Positions 11,029 through 21,492 of a DNA stretch of 64,000 nucleotides are shown one piece after another. The notes beneath the pieces were generated by a model that was not told the origin of the DNA, did not search any database, and worked only from the letters and a program-made list of their open reading frames with translations. Numbering within the stretch: position 1 is the stretch's first letter; every line of letters begins with the position of its first letter. The stretch spans positions 150,675,658 through 150,739,657 of the forward strand of contig OY856188.1 in NCBI GenBank assembly GCA_963693315.1, in the 5' to 3' direction. Both the position numbers and the translations under genes were made by a program. The DNA is from Diogma glabrata. Taxonomy: Eukaryota; Arthropoda; Insecta; Diptera; Cylindrotomidae.

Positions 11029-11435
11029 AATAGTGAAATAGTTACTTTTTAAATAAAATATTGTTTAAATCGTGTTTTAAGTTAAAAATTAACAACAAAC
11101 TAATTAATTAAATACAATTAATTACAAAAATATTGAATGACAGTTCACAAATACAACTACAAAACTGGATCATATTTGTTCATGTTCTTTTTATGAAAAA
11201 AAATCACTTTTTCGCTCTGGACAAAAAGAATTCGACATTAAATAGATTACACGAAAATATCTCGCGTAATTTACACGTAATCTATACATGTAAAGTAATC
11301 TATTTTGTCTACGTAACAACCCTGGATGAACTGAAAGCTTCCAATTGGAAACGTAAGAAATTCACACAGTTCAATTGGCCAGCAACTAAAATATAAAACG
11401 GTTATTAAATTAATAAAAACATAATTATTGCTTAC

Positions 11436-11585
11436 CATGAACTATAGGACTAGAACAGCTACGACATAATGGTATTCTACGATTACTGTCATTACAATTT
11501 ATTAAATTATCACATATTGAAGGTGACGAACATGTGCTATTATTTGTTGGATCTTTTTGTCTCTTATTGAAATCTTTGTGGTTAG
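11436..11585 (-). other. Candidate internal exon, 150 nt
   Basis: On the minus strand an acceptor-like TTTTTATTTTTAG (ending 11586) opens a 50-codon stretch closed by a donor-like ATG|GTAAGC (11435). Both ends are phase 1. The peptide is Ser/Cys/Asn-rich (STCSSPSICDN, LCRSCSSPIV) and I do not recognise it. It could be an exon of a host gene, of an older transposon, or chance; neighbouring exons were not found. Confidence 0.25.
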
Positions 11586-12091
11586 CTAAAAATAAAAATT
11601 TAAAAAAATGTTTAAAAATAAATTCAAAATGTTGCATTATTGTGCTGGAATTAATTACATAAATGTAGTTTTATAGCTCTTGTGTTGTATTATGTAATTG
11701 TGACTTGTGGCTAATCAAATTATCTTTAGTAAAATTCGCATTCGTTTAAATACATATACACCCAAACCTAGTTTTACTGCACAACTATTGCAAGATTTTG
11801 ATCCCGACTAATTTCGGTAGTGTTACAGAAGATCATTACTTTATAGATCTATATCTAATCGTACTTATTTTGTACTAAAAACCATTACTACAGTACCCTA
11901 TGATTTTAATCTAGTATTTTTATTTTTTTGTAAATCTGTTTTACAAATGGATTTCAAGTGATTCCATTTATACTCAATAAAATTATTCAAATAACAGTAA
12001 ATCAACCGACATATGATTGTTTGGCATATAGGTTAACGTCAGAAATCACATACCACTGGCAATAGGAGTGAGATATCATTAGCCAAGGTTA

Positions 12092-14086
12092 CAAAGAAAA
12101 TATTACCTATAATTTTCTGGTAAAATTGGTAATATGTATTATGTAATTTTACTTTGGTTGGTAAAGTTAGTAAAATTGCACCATGAAATTTAAAATTTCC
12201 CAGCTAGCTTTGTTGATTGCAAATGTTATTCCAATTGGGAATGGTGACATCTTCACTATCGAAAGGTCCTGTCAAAATTGTTACCTTTTTGACGATGCTC
12301 ATTCATTTTTTTATCTGCAAACTGCCTGCCGATACAAAGCTTTGGCAATCATAATTCTAATAATTGGTTAGAATATTGGAAAATAATTTATCAACAATCC
12401 TTTTGACGTTCCCAAATTGCAGAAATTATGAGGCAGCGTAGTTATATATGGTTATATCAACCGGTATCTTCTCGTTTCCAATGCCTAGTAATTGATGTGA
12501 GAATATCTGATGTGCGAATGCAGAGGAGTTTCTTTGTCCGTACAGCAGAGAATGCTTTACCGGAATAGTCTCGCGTTCCTTCAATCCACAAAAGTTTGAA
12601 AAAAGCGTCCATCAACACCTCAGAACGCATGTTATTGTTGGAGATAGGTCTTAAAGGGTGCCTATGTGTAGTTGTGACACATTTTGTAATTCCTATTACA
12701 AACACTATTAATTAAAAAAAACATTAAACTTTCTTACGTATCGCTACAAAAGGAAGTTCTTTTCGCAAGCAATTGTTTCATTCATTAGTTTCGATCGCTA
12801 TATTCCAGCTAATAATTGCCTGAAATATCCTACAAGCAAAATAAATGCAATTCCAAATGGTGGTACGTTTCGCTAATCACTATGACCAATTAAAAGCTTC
12901 GAACGATTTTTTGTACGCCAGCAATCCCAAACAACAAGCTTACATTTCTGTTGAATTTTCCCATGTCGGATGCTTTGGAAACACTGTACGTGGAAGTTTG
13001 AATAAACTGAATAATGAATGGCGATTTCAAAGCGTAATGAGAAGTTCTTCAACCTGGTAGCAATTTCGGCTGACGCAAGAGGTAAGGTTATGTTGTTTTA
13101 AAATCGAATTTTTGCCAGAACCAATCTAATGAAATACGTTTTACCAGTTCCTCCCGGCCCGGCGCATCTAAGACTAAGTTTGTCCTACCCTGTTATTGAC
13201 AGTTTACATTATTTGATTGTAAAAGCCATTTTACTGAGTTAGCTTTGAAATACATGATTGCACATTCTAAAAAAGATCACCGCGTGTTTTGTTTTTGTTC
13301 ACGATGCAATTAAATCCAGAAAAACAGCAAATCGATGATATTCTCCAATCAATGGCTGAGAACTTGCAAAGCAACGATTCATTATCAACGCTTCGTTTAA
13401 AATTTTGGCGGTGAAATTCATTTTCATATTTAAATTTTCCTTGCGTTTTTAAAGGAAAATATCATCAGTCATTTGCGACTCTGAGGGAATGAAACGATGT
13501 GCCAACTTTGAAGTTGCCCAGAAGACGAAGAAAGTAGCATTCATCTTGATTGGGATGCCCAGTGACCATTGTACTGTCTGAATATCGTAGTTTCTTTGAA
13601 TATACTTAGTTGTCCATCGACTTGCTCTCCTCATTTACGTCGTCAAACGAGTTTCTACTTCCATTCATATTTAATACGTAAGCATTACCAAAGAGCGTAA
13701 ACAACGTTTTAGCTATGGGGTTCAGAATGTGTTGCTTTTTTGCAGCTTAAGAATAAACGTGTTTTCCATTTTCCAGGTGGAATGCTAAATTAACAATACC
13801 TTTACTTCGTGGATGTATGGGAAATGAAAGAATTTGCAGCTTCATTGGTGTTTAAGTCTGTCTAATACTGTGCGAGCAAATATATTTGTACTCGATAATA
13901 ATATCTTGTTATCTTATATATGTATATTATACGGTTCCATAAACTAGAAATGGTTGTTATAGTAATCAATTTTGCGTTAAATAAAATTGCAATTATAATA
14001 TAATATTTTGAAACTATTTTATATTTTACAAATTTTACTAATTTGACCGGTAAATTTACGGTAAAATATCAAAAAATATTTTATTG
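12092..14086. mobile_element. DNA element, family with GGTAAAATT-rich inverted ends (copy 1)
   Basis: The left end CAAAGAAAATATTACC and right end (reverse complement CAATAAAATATTTTTTG) lead into facing blocks of GGTAAAATT/ACCGGTAAATTTACC. A second, shorter copy occupies about 36930-37850 with matching internal landmarks: AACG(T)TTTACCAGTTCCTC, GCATCTAGGA/GCATCTAAGA and TCTACTTCCATTC. No intact transposase frame. It contains a LINE 3' fragment (12440-12720). Confidence 0.6.
12440..12720 (+). pseudogene. LINE ORF2 C-terminus and 3' end (jockey/CR1-like)
   Basis: Translation gives MQRSFFVRTAENALPE, the classic end of a LINE ORF2 in which a RSFF-R-(W)N-LP motif precedes the last residues. It is followed by a 3' tail with GTTGTGACACATTTTGTAATTCC and an A-rich end near 12710. 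The same family supplies fragments at 17170-18480 and 35130-35430. The 3' tail is closely similar to the minus-strand end of the repeat at 62040-62180. Confidence 0.6.
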
Positions 14087-14330
14087 TAGTCAAGGTGATA
14101 CCTTACGGGTGGGTTCTGGCGGATGAACTCTATTCAGACAATGGTAGCACCTTCAATCTTAGTTATGTGTAAGTGATATATTAGAAATGCCGGCGAATGT
14201 TCTCTATTCAGTCAACGTTACTCTCAATCTTACATGTAGGCTGTAGCACGCTGTAGTTTGCTAGAAGAAACGAGCCTTCATATAGCTCTAACTGTGGCAT
14301 TAAAAAAGACTGCGTCAGATATGATCAACC

Positions 14331-14970
14331 AATCACCACGCTTAATATTTAGGACAACTCGTCTTATGTCAAATCGTTTTTTGTTTGTTTGTTTGAACAA
14401 ACCAAAGAGAAGATCTTTGTCTCAGAAAGCAACAGTTATGTCTTCCCACAGACGTGCGTAAATTTTTCATTTGATTCAAAATTGTACAATTGAGTAATTA
14501 CTTTTTTTTAAATCTATAAGAAAAAAACCCTACCACAAAAAAATAATAGTTTGTCCCTGCGATGGTACAAAAAATTGAGCAAAGAATGACGTTTTGTACG
14601 TTTTGGATTTTATTATAACCAAACATATAATTTTTGATATTTATGAATTAAAAATTAATTTGTTCATAATCAAAAAAGTTAGACAGCAAGTTTTCATAAT
14701 ATGCGTTGAAAATATCTACATAACTTAAATATTTGTTCGTTTCGTTAGAAAATCGTGCTTTTCCATAATAAAGTATTCACTACATATGTAGTTAAATAAT
14801 CACTGGAAATAACACAATAAATTTAAATTACTCTCGTTATTATTTTCATTCATTTTATAAAAGTTGGCACAACTATTAAGAAAATTTCTTCGTTTCTTAC
14901 CTCTTTGCCGTATAAATTAAATTCAAATATGGCAACTCCAATTTAGTTTATAGCTAATTTTTAGGCAAAT
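14331..14970. other. AT-rich sequence before hAT element 1
   Basis: No domain seen. The only notable item is TTTCTTACCTCTTTGCC at about 14895-14912, which is inverted at 20206-20226 on the other side of the hAT element, so the pre-insertion target may itself have been palindromic. Confidence 0.4.
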
Positions 14971-15397
14971 ATAGGGTGACCAACCGTCCCGGATTTAAGT
15001 CTGCTGTTCCGCATTGAAAATGTTCCGGAATTTGTCCCGGAATAATAAAAAAGTCCCAAGTTGTTCCGTTTTTATAGCACCAAATACCATACAATTTTTA
15101 TAAGATATTTAAAAAAGTTTCATTAAAATTTAATTTTTAAATTGCATGAGTTTTACAACAATATAAAGGATATCGCAATATATAAAGGATTTTACAATTA
15201 TTTCAACTGATACAGTCATACGTTGTTTTATCGTGTGAAAAATGCCCAAGAACCATTAAAGTTTTTATTGAAGAGTAAAAATCTGAACTTTGGTTTATCT
15301 TTCTACATAATCAAGCCTCCGTTTTTCATAACGCTGTAAAATGTGTTGAATGAGTAAAATGCAGTCGAAGTTTCAGAAGAGATACGTGAACGTTATC

Positions 15398-15530
15398 TCA
15401 TTGTGAAGTAACAAGTACGAATCGAACACAAGTTTCTTTCTTCAAAGTTAAGTTTGATATTAACTGCATTTTATGAAACCATGTGATCCGGATTCGCTTA
15501 AGTTTTACATGCAAAATCATGGTGTCCTCA
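15398..15530 (-). pseudogene. Inverted duplicate of a hAT transposase segment
   Basis: The minus-strand peptide LHVKLKRIRITWFHKMQL mirrors the plus-strand peptide LHVKFKRNRITRFHEMQL at about 18808-18860. Part of the transposase reading frame therefore flanks element Y on both sides in opposite orientations. This is either an inverted duplication made when element Y arrived or a rearranged element. Confidence 0.5.
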
Positions 15531-16259
15531 AATTTTTCGAAACAAAATTTCCTGACTTTCCATGACTTTCCAGACCAAAAATATGAAAATTCCATGACTT
15601 TTTTAAAATAAAACTAATCATTTTGTAAACAAAAAACCTTAAATGTATAAAAGTTTTGATATGAGTCGATGTTACATGACATGAGACATGTTTTAATTCC
15701 AACAAAGACATACAAAACATTTGAAATTCTGCTAAATATTTAATTCCATAAAAGACTTAGTTGTAGAACTACATATAAGTAGGTTTCCAGAACGATTATT
15801 TTAATAGCGTGGTCATTGTAGAACTCAATGCTTGTTCGATACTCAATCTTTGTTTTTCCAGATCAATTTTAGCTATCTGTTTCTCTAGTTGACATGATAT
15901 CTTCGGCTATTCAAGAGTCTAAATAATGAATGGTGAACTAAATGTGTTTAACTAATTAATAATAATAAACCGATTTACTAAAAACAACAGCATCCAAATT
16001 CGATAAAATGTTTGACTTTTCAAAAATAGAAATCAATGGTTTTTGAAGTTTTTCCAAGGTTTCCCCTTCAATCATCATTGTTTTATACTGACCATGTAAA
16101 CGTTTTTGCTCAAAAATTTACTGAAACCAATTAATTCGGGATTAATAAATTGGTTCCCTTTTCAATAGAAACTCCAATTAAAAATGTAGATTATTTTGCA
16201 TTTTAATATATAAAAAAAATACTAATAAATAATAATAAATCAGGAAAGCAGCATAACTT

Positions 16260-16746
16260 CCCAGGTAGAAGCTGCCAATATTAAACAACGAACCGAGCTC
16301 GGGCCCGTTTTAGCGAGCCAAGCCTTGGATAGTTAACTTAGTTAACTGGGTCAGTTGTAAATGCCTAAACTGAATTAAGATTCAGTTTGTTATATGCCGC
16401 GTTATTCACCTGTCCAATGCATTGTAAACATGTGAAAGTCATATTATGTTTATCCTTTTTTTTATGAATGTTGCTAAAGAGTAACATTCATAAAAATAAA
16501 TATAAACATAAAAGTGTGGAAAGAGGTTGGATGCCACAACATTTTTCCACACATTTAAAGGATCCTGGGGAAACAATTGGTTTGGTAAACCTGGTCCAAG
16601 TCTTATTTGCCAGAATTGGCCCCAGGACATCAATCCAAACTTGGTTCAAGCTTGGGAGGTTTGAAAATGTTAGGCCTGGCCCGAACCACAAAATCTGTGG
16701 CGCGGGCTTGACTCAAGTTTGGTCCCTTAGCTCATTCTTACCTGGG
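16260..16746. mobile_element. MITE-like block with CCCAGGTA ends
   Basis: CCCAGGTAGAA at 16260 is inverted as TTCTTACCTGGG at 16735-16746. The interior is strikingly GC-richer than its surroundings and repeats CTTGG/CCAAG and GGCCC words. Frames open across it on both strands show no domain, so I do not call a gene. Confidence 0.45.
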
Positions 16747-16890
16747 TTTCGAATATATCAATTTGAAAAGTGTTTAATAGTGCCATTAATTCTTATTCTA
16801 TTTGTACTACTTGAACTAAATCTTTTGACCTTCCTATCATTGAAAGTCTTTCTGGTTCGAAATGCTTTGCTTCAAACACCAATGTTTTGA

Positions 16891-16932
16891 AAACTCCTGA
16901 AGAAATACCCCAAATTCAGTCTTCAGGAGTTT
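16891..16932. other. Perfect 13-bp stem-loop
   Basis: AAACTCCTGAAGA (16891-16903) and its exact reverse complement TCTTCAGGAGTTT (16920-16932) are separated by 16 bases. Function unknown; it lies inside transposon debris. Confidence 0.7.
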
Positions 16933-17169
16933 ATATGAAAGAATTTCGTTTTAAAATTCAAACCCAAAAGTGTTAAAAAACTTTTAAACATTAAACATCA
17001 ACAAAGCTGGACAACATCCAACCTATTATTCCGAACAAATTTTCAAAAGAACTTGCACTCACTTTAACTAAAATTTTCTACAGATTTTATAAATTTATAG
17101 TATTTTTTTTCTTTGTGCTAGAAGTCCAATATCAGTCGATCCACAAAAAAGGAGCAAGATGTGATATTT

Positions 17170-18480
17170 CAAATCATAGATAGATCAACAGCATTACTCC
17201 CAGTCCTATACAAAATATATGAGCAATTCATTTACATAATCAAATTTTTTGGAAGACAAACATTTGATATCTGATAGCTAATGCGGTTTATGAAACAAAA
17301 CATCAACAGTCGTACTAATAAACTTTGTATACTGTTGTTGGAACTGCATACTTGAAAAAGATGGTGTACCCTACCCTTACGTTAGTGCGTTGATTTTTTT
17401 TCTTTGCACAAGGTTAGTGGATTAAGAATTTAAAGAATTTTTTGAGGGGTTTATTTGACCTTAAGAAGCTTGGCATTTAAATGACGTAAAATAATTCCAA
17501 AAAAGTGAAACTCTGTTGAAAAATTACGTTAAAACGTCACTGTTCTACATTTAGTTATGTGAACAGTGAATGGGTGGCCAGAGGAATTTGCTGTGATGGG
17601 GACGAAACAATGTAGCAAGCTCGGGTAACATTGATTTGATCTCCTTAGAAAAATGATCATCCATAAAGTATTTGTAAAGTATTGCGAAATTTGCAACATT
17701 TACTAAGATGACTTTTCTTTTGAGTCTAAATTAATTAAAGCTGGTGCACTTTAGTCCTAATTTTGTCTCCACTCTATTTTTAATTTATATAAACAAAATG
17801 TTGTAAATCCACAGTAACCCGATAAATAGTTTTGCAGATGGTAAAACTGCACAAATCATTGGTCACCCAATCTTCAAATAATAAATTACATCGTCCCCGC
17901 AAGCATTCAGCACCAAAAGTAAACTAGTAGCTTAAAATTCCGATTGGAATCAAAATTTGATCAAGTTTAATTCCAAAAATACAGCTATTTTTTCTAGTTT
18001 GAAAACTGAGTTTCCCAACGATATTTCAATCAATATGTGTGAAGATTAAATACGTTAATGCGAAAACATTCGTTTATTGGGAGTGACCATTGGACATGAC
18101 TTACTATGAAACGATAATTTAATAACTAACAATGAGCATGCGTATTAAACTTGGTCTCCTTTAAAAAAGTTAAAATACTTCACTCCACATTAATGACTTA
18201 ATATTTATAAGTCCTATATGCGTTCCTGTATGAAGTATTGCCGTCAAGTTTGGGCGCTGCATCTGTTTCCATAATGGCTGTATTGGAGTCTGTTCAAAGC
18301 ATGATATACGATTTGTGCGTGATCGAAATTTAACAGCAAATCTTGATGCCCTTAAACTTCATCGCACTGTTGCTGATCTCGTTGTTTTTTATAAATATAT
18401 TCTCTTGTCAGTTAGTTAGTGCCTGCAGCCTGATTAGCAATTGTTGAGATCACCGCTGTCATAGCGACAGAATGTAAAGG
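17170..18480 (+). pseudogene. LINE reverse transcriptase pseudogene (jockey/CR1-like)
   Basis: Fragments in several frames follow RT order. LLPVLYKIYEQFIYIIK (about 17190) matches the family's RPISLLPVLSKI-E block. FLEDKHLISDS then CGFMKQN (about 17250-17310) is the GF-x-GRSTT region. STLFLIYINKM (about 17775) is followed by SFADGKTAQI (about 17830) at the position of the catalytic FADD box, here with the second Asp changed to Gly. LGVTIGHDL lies near 18080, and RSCMKYCRQVWALH with TVADLVVFYKY near 18215-18400 is the C-terminal region. Many stops and frameshifts; long dead. The same family is at 35130-35430 and 12440-12720. Confidence 0.7.
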
Positions 18481-18789
18481 GATTTTTCGTACATTGACGA
18501 AAAAATTTAGAGTATCAAAAAACTTTTAAGAATTGAAATTCAAAATATAACATTAGATAGATTGTATTATAAACTATGTCGCTTACAAAAAATATTTTAA
18601 ATACGTATAAAGGAGACATAAGTAAAATATTAAGAATGCATACAATATAATCTTTATTTTATAAATAAGTTTTTGTAAAAATAAAATCCAGAAAATAACA
18701 AAAATTGACTTTCCTAACCAAAATAAAATCCCCTGACTCTCCATGACTTTCCAGAATTCCATAACTGGTGGACACCATGAGATCCAACT

Positions 18790-19300
18790 TTGTTTTCGGA
18801 TCTCAGTTTGCATGTAAAATTTAAGCGGAACCGGATCACACGGTTTCATGAAATGCAGCTACTATTAAATATCGACAATAAAAGTGCTGTAACTCGAGAA
18901 TGGTTTATTGACCATGTCGTAAATTTTTACTCCAATTGTGTGGAATATTTGGAGCTTTGGAGCACTCAATTTTCAGAAATTTGTCATTTTAAGTGAATTC
19001 AAATCATTAGTGATGTTCAATGGACATCGAAAAAACATTACAATGTGTTCGTAAATATTTTGATGAGAACGAAATTACCGAAATGGAAAACAATTTATTC
19101 GATGATTTGACCTACCATAATCAGTATGTAAACACTGAAAAACTAGCAGATTGCACCAACAACAGCTTTGAAGATTGATGCAAAATGTAGCGAACATTTT
19201 ACGGATAATCTCATACCATTCAAAAATATGCAAGAATTAGTGGAACTATGTTTGCTCCTGCCCGGGACAAATGCAGCGACTGAACGAGTTTTTCAATAAT
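18790..19300 (+). pseudogene. hAT transposase C-terminal part
   Basis: An open stretch of 68 codons (18790-18993) leads into broken frames and ends with FKNMQELVELCLLLPGTNAA followed by TERVF at about 19215-19293. That is the hAT C-terminal dimerisation region (usual form ...LPGTNAxVERVFS). The frame is lost at GTTTTTCAATAATG, one base short of the expected VFSIM, exactly where a LINE fragment begins. It belongs to hAT element 1. Confidence 0.7.
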
Positions 19301-20015
19301 GTATTATTATTCATTTATTTCGGCTCAATTTACACAAATTACATAAACATTAATTCTTATTTATACAAAAGGAAAAAGTCTAGAAGTTTAGAAATTCAGA
19401 AGTTAAGGCTGAACTAAAAAAGTCCCAGACAGCCTTAGAGAAGCTCTTAATAGATGACAACGACTTAAGGGCTTCTGGCCTTATGGAATTGTATGTTCTA
19501 AGTCCATGGACCCATATTTGAGAAGCCACACACGCAGAGTTGTGTTTAGGAATGATAAAATTATTATTACGTGTTCTGGATGAAACGATCACTCTTGAAG
19601 CCAAATACCGCGGCAACACCCCCGCCTTGATACGGTGCATAAAGATAGAAAGTCTGAACTTCAGATAGTCAGTCAAATTGCAGTTGGGAATTGTAAAGGC
19701 TTTAGGAGAGATAGAGATACGATCATTTCTTCTGACATTGTAAACGAATCTCGCACAGTCGTTAAAAGCCACCCTAAGCTTCCGCTCACTAGACTTATCC
19801 AGTTTGCAAAATAAGACATCTCCATACGTAATGATAGGAAATAGTAAGGATCTAACAAGCATAAGACGGAGGTTAGTTGGAAGTAGACGAGCATTAGCCC
19901 ACAGAAGTCTAAGACCAAAACAGACCTTGCCAATCGTTCTATAAATTGGAAACATTTCTAACATTTCCAACAGTGGAAAAATTTCACTAAGGGATCGACA
20001 CTTTAAAAGCAATGG
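19300..20015 (-). pseudogene. LINE ORF2 C-terminal fragment, 210 codons open
   Basis: A minus-strand frame of 210 codons (20012-19380) carries ARLLPTNLRLMLVRSL, FPIITYGDVLF and ARFVYNVRRNDRIS. These are the post-RT region of jockey/LOA-type LINE ORF2 (the L-SL-FPI-DYGDV pattern). A 3' tail of AATAAATGAATAATAATAC lies at 19300-19322. The uninterrupted frame means this insertion is younger than the hAT element it hit. It is truncated at its 5' side near 20015, so it cannot be mobile. Confidence 0.7.
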
Positions 20016-20225
20016 TTATTTCAAGATGCAATATCGCTTTGTATTGCGTCTTGCGAAAAATTTCAACAAAAAATTTCACAAAACGTTAATTTGATGAAAA
20101 AAATACCTAGCACATATTGACAAGTACCAATAAAGTCATTATACAAAAATGTACCTGTTTCGATTTTTTTGTACCGGATTGGCAAAAATTTATATTGGTC
20201 ACCATAGGCAAAGAGGTAAGAAACG

Positions 20226-20385
20226 GAGAAGTTATGCGTTGCACTGCATACAAGTTTGGAAAGGGCAAATAAAAGTAATAATCGATTAAATTAAACCTTC
20301 AAATGAAACAACCAGAAAATGGATTGAATTGTTAAAATTAATAAGGCGGAAAATTTGGTCTACCTCGCACAAAGAGAGCATCAAC
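20226..20385 (+). pseudogene. Possible THAP-domain exon remnant
   Basis: ATG at about 20232 begins a Cys-containing stretch (MRCTAYKFGKGK). After stops and a frame change follows TTRKWIELLKLIRRKIW, then STSHKESIN at a consensus donor ACG|GTAAGT (about 20388). The W...RRK-W-P(S)SK-S-I layout resembles the middle of a THAP zinc finger. The final Cys-x2-His would lie in the next exon, which I do not find. Confidence 0.3.
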
Positions 20386-20840
20386 GGTAAGTACATAACT
20401 AGATAATTAGATATTGGTGATATAAATACAAAATTAATATTTTTTCGTAGTTTTTAATATCTTTCCTTTAAATACAATTAATTCCTACTACACCGAAAAA
20501 AGCGTAAGATTATAAATAGTATATTACATATCTACAGTTTTAAATAGCATTTTACATGCGAGGGAAAATTTTGGCAACGAGACGCGTAGCGTCGAGTGCA
20601 GTATCTTCACGAGCATGGAAAATGCTTTACAACTCGAGATTTGTTATATACTTTTTCTACGACTTTGTTTTAATGCCCAAACGCCTATAATTACTTGAAA
20701 AAATGAACTAATAATTATAAATTAAACGCAAATAGTTTACAAATTGTGGTAGGCTTTGCATTATTCTGTGTCAAAATGAATTGAAATATTTAATTTTTAA
20801 AAATCAAATTTTTCTTTAAATAAAAATTTTTCTTTTTATT

Positions 20841-20886
20841 AAAGCGTGCGGTAATATATGTATGAAAATTCATTACCGCACGCTTT
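20841..20886. other. Perfect 15-bp stem-loop, GC-rich stem
   Basis: AAAGCGTGCGGTAAT (20841-20855) and ATTACCGCACGCTTT (20872-20886) are exact reverse complements around a 16-base loop, followed by a T-run. The stem is far richer in GC than its surroundings. Upstream, AGCATTTTACATGC (about 20547) and GCATGGAAAATGCT (about 20613) form a second, looser inverted pair. Non-coding; role unknown. Confidence 0.75.
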
Positions 20887-21492
20887 TTTTTTACTTATTC
20901 CACGCTATTTGAAATAATCAATTTACATGTCATGGATAGTGTGATGTAATTTATAATTTACTGTGATAGGAGTAGAAAAAGTAAATTTTCACTGCTAAAA
21001 CATGCTCTTATACTAAACTGACCAGACGTTCCACGCTGCGTGGAAATGTCCCACATTTCATTGCGTTGTCCCACGGAGAAATCTGTCCCACGAAGCGTCC
21101 CACGAAACAAATGTTGCCACCACATTTGCCCGCATTATCGAAATAATCAAAAAAACATTAAATCTACGTAAAGTTTTCGCAATATCTCAGTCAAAGCTAT
21201 GGCAGTTTTTTCTTGCAGTTTGTATAATGTTTTTTAACGTTATTAACGTTAATTTAACTATTGAGAGAACACAAACCAGTGCAATATTTTTTTCTGAAAT
21301 ATTGTTGTTTTACTATAATTTTCATAAAAATACTTAACTCAATCTTTTTCACTTCAATAATTTGCATTTTATTTTGCAAATATCTTTCGATCTCTAATAG
21401 ACTAAGAGCCCGCGACGGCCAGACCTTCGTTATTTTATAAAAGCTGAACGTTTTTCTGCGCATACCCCCTACTGAGGTAGGAACGATTAGAG

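Larger units (their letters stand above)
7957..11238. mobile_element. MITE (ATGTCGAATTC ends) split by a later insertion
   Basis: The ends ATGTCGAATTCTTTTTG (7957) and its reverse complement (11238) bound two outer segments, 7957-8205 and 11033-11238, that together make about 455 bp. The same 456-bp unit is present uninterrupted, in reverse orientation, at 29582-30037. The two flanks join at the word AATA exactly as in that intact copy. TA lies outside both ends here, which may be its own target duplication. The element has no coding capacity. Confidence 0.8.
7585..11325. mobile_element. Possible outermost element with GTAATCTATT-rich inverted ends
   Basis: Left 7585-7660 and right 11240-11325 are imperfect inverted repeats built from GTAATCTATT-type words and ending in GTTGTT/AACAAC. 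Between the left end and the MITE at 7957, bases 7700-7860 keep a short open stretch (LWTNLELPTKFNRYQANL) that looks like degraded coding DNA. If real, this is the outer shell of a three-level nest. The inverted match is short and low-complexity, so confidence is limited. Confidence 0.35.
12028..14330 (+). mobile_element. SINE-like repeat copy split by an insertion
   Basis: The pieces 12028-12091 and 14091-14330 together match, in reverse complement, the repeat at 62400-62640. Shared phrases are CATACCACTGGCAATA, GATATCA(T/C)TAGCCAAGGT and GGTAGCACC(T/C)TCAATCTTAG. The break coincides with a near-duplicated TAGCCAAGGTTA / TAGTCAAGGTGA, as expected for a later insertion at 12092-14086. Within 14160-14240 a second, partial copy of the GGCG...CAATCTTA section follows the first. 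Confidence 0.6.
15518..18782. mobile_element. Element Y with GGTGTCC ends
   Basis: GGTGTCCTC at 15518 faces GTGGACACC at about 18771-18779. Just inside each end sits CTGACTTTCCATGACTTTCCAG (about 15545, left; CTGACTCTCCATGACTTTCC near 18735, right) in the same orientation. Inside are a MITE (16260-16746), a hairpin (16891-16932) and a LINE fragment (17170-18480). 15620-16250 is AT-rich filler. No transposase recognised, and no clear target duplication. Confidence 0.4.
14971..20205. mobile_element. hAT element 1 (nested, decayed)
   Basis: The left end ATAGGGTGACCAACCG and right end (reverse complement ATGGTGACCAATA) are similar. Flanking 8-mers AGGCAAAT (14963-14970) and AGGCAAAG (20206-20213) agree at 7 of 8 positions, as expected for an old hAT duplication. 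The left end is rich in CCCGGA/CCGGAA words. The right part encodes a hAT transposase C-terminus (18790-19300). Inserted within it are element Y (15518-18782) and a LINE fragment (19300-20015). Confidence 0.65.

Noticed and set aside
12183..12371. 62-codon plus-strand frame with a hydrophobic end
   Set aside because: Lies within a transposon family copy whose second copy does not keep the frame; no recognisable domain.
16468..16890. 140-codon plus-strand frame
   Set aside because: Spans the end of a MITE-like block and unrelated DNA; overlapping frames on the other strand are equally open and no domain is visible.
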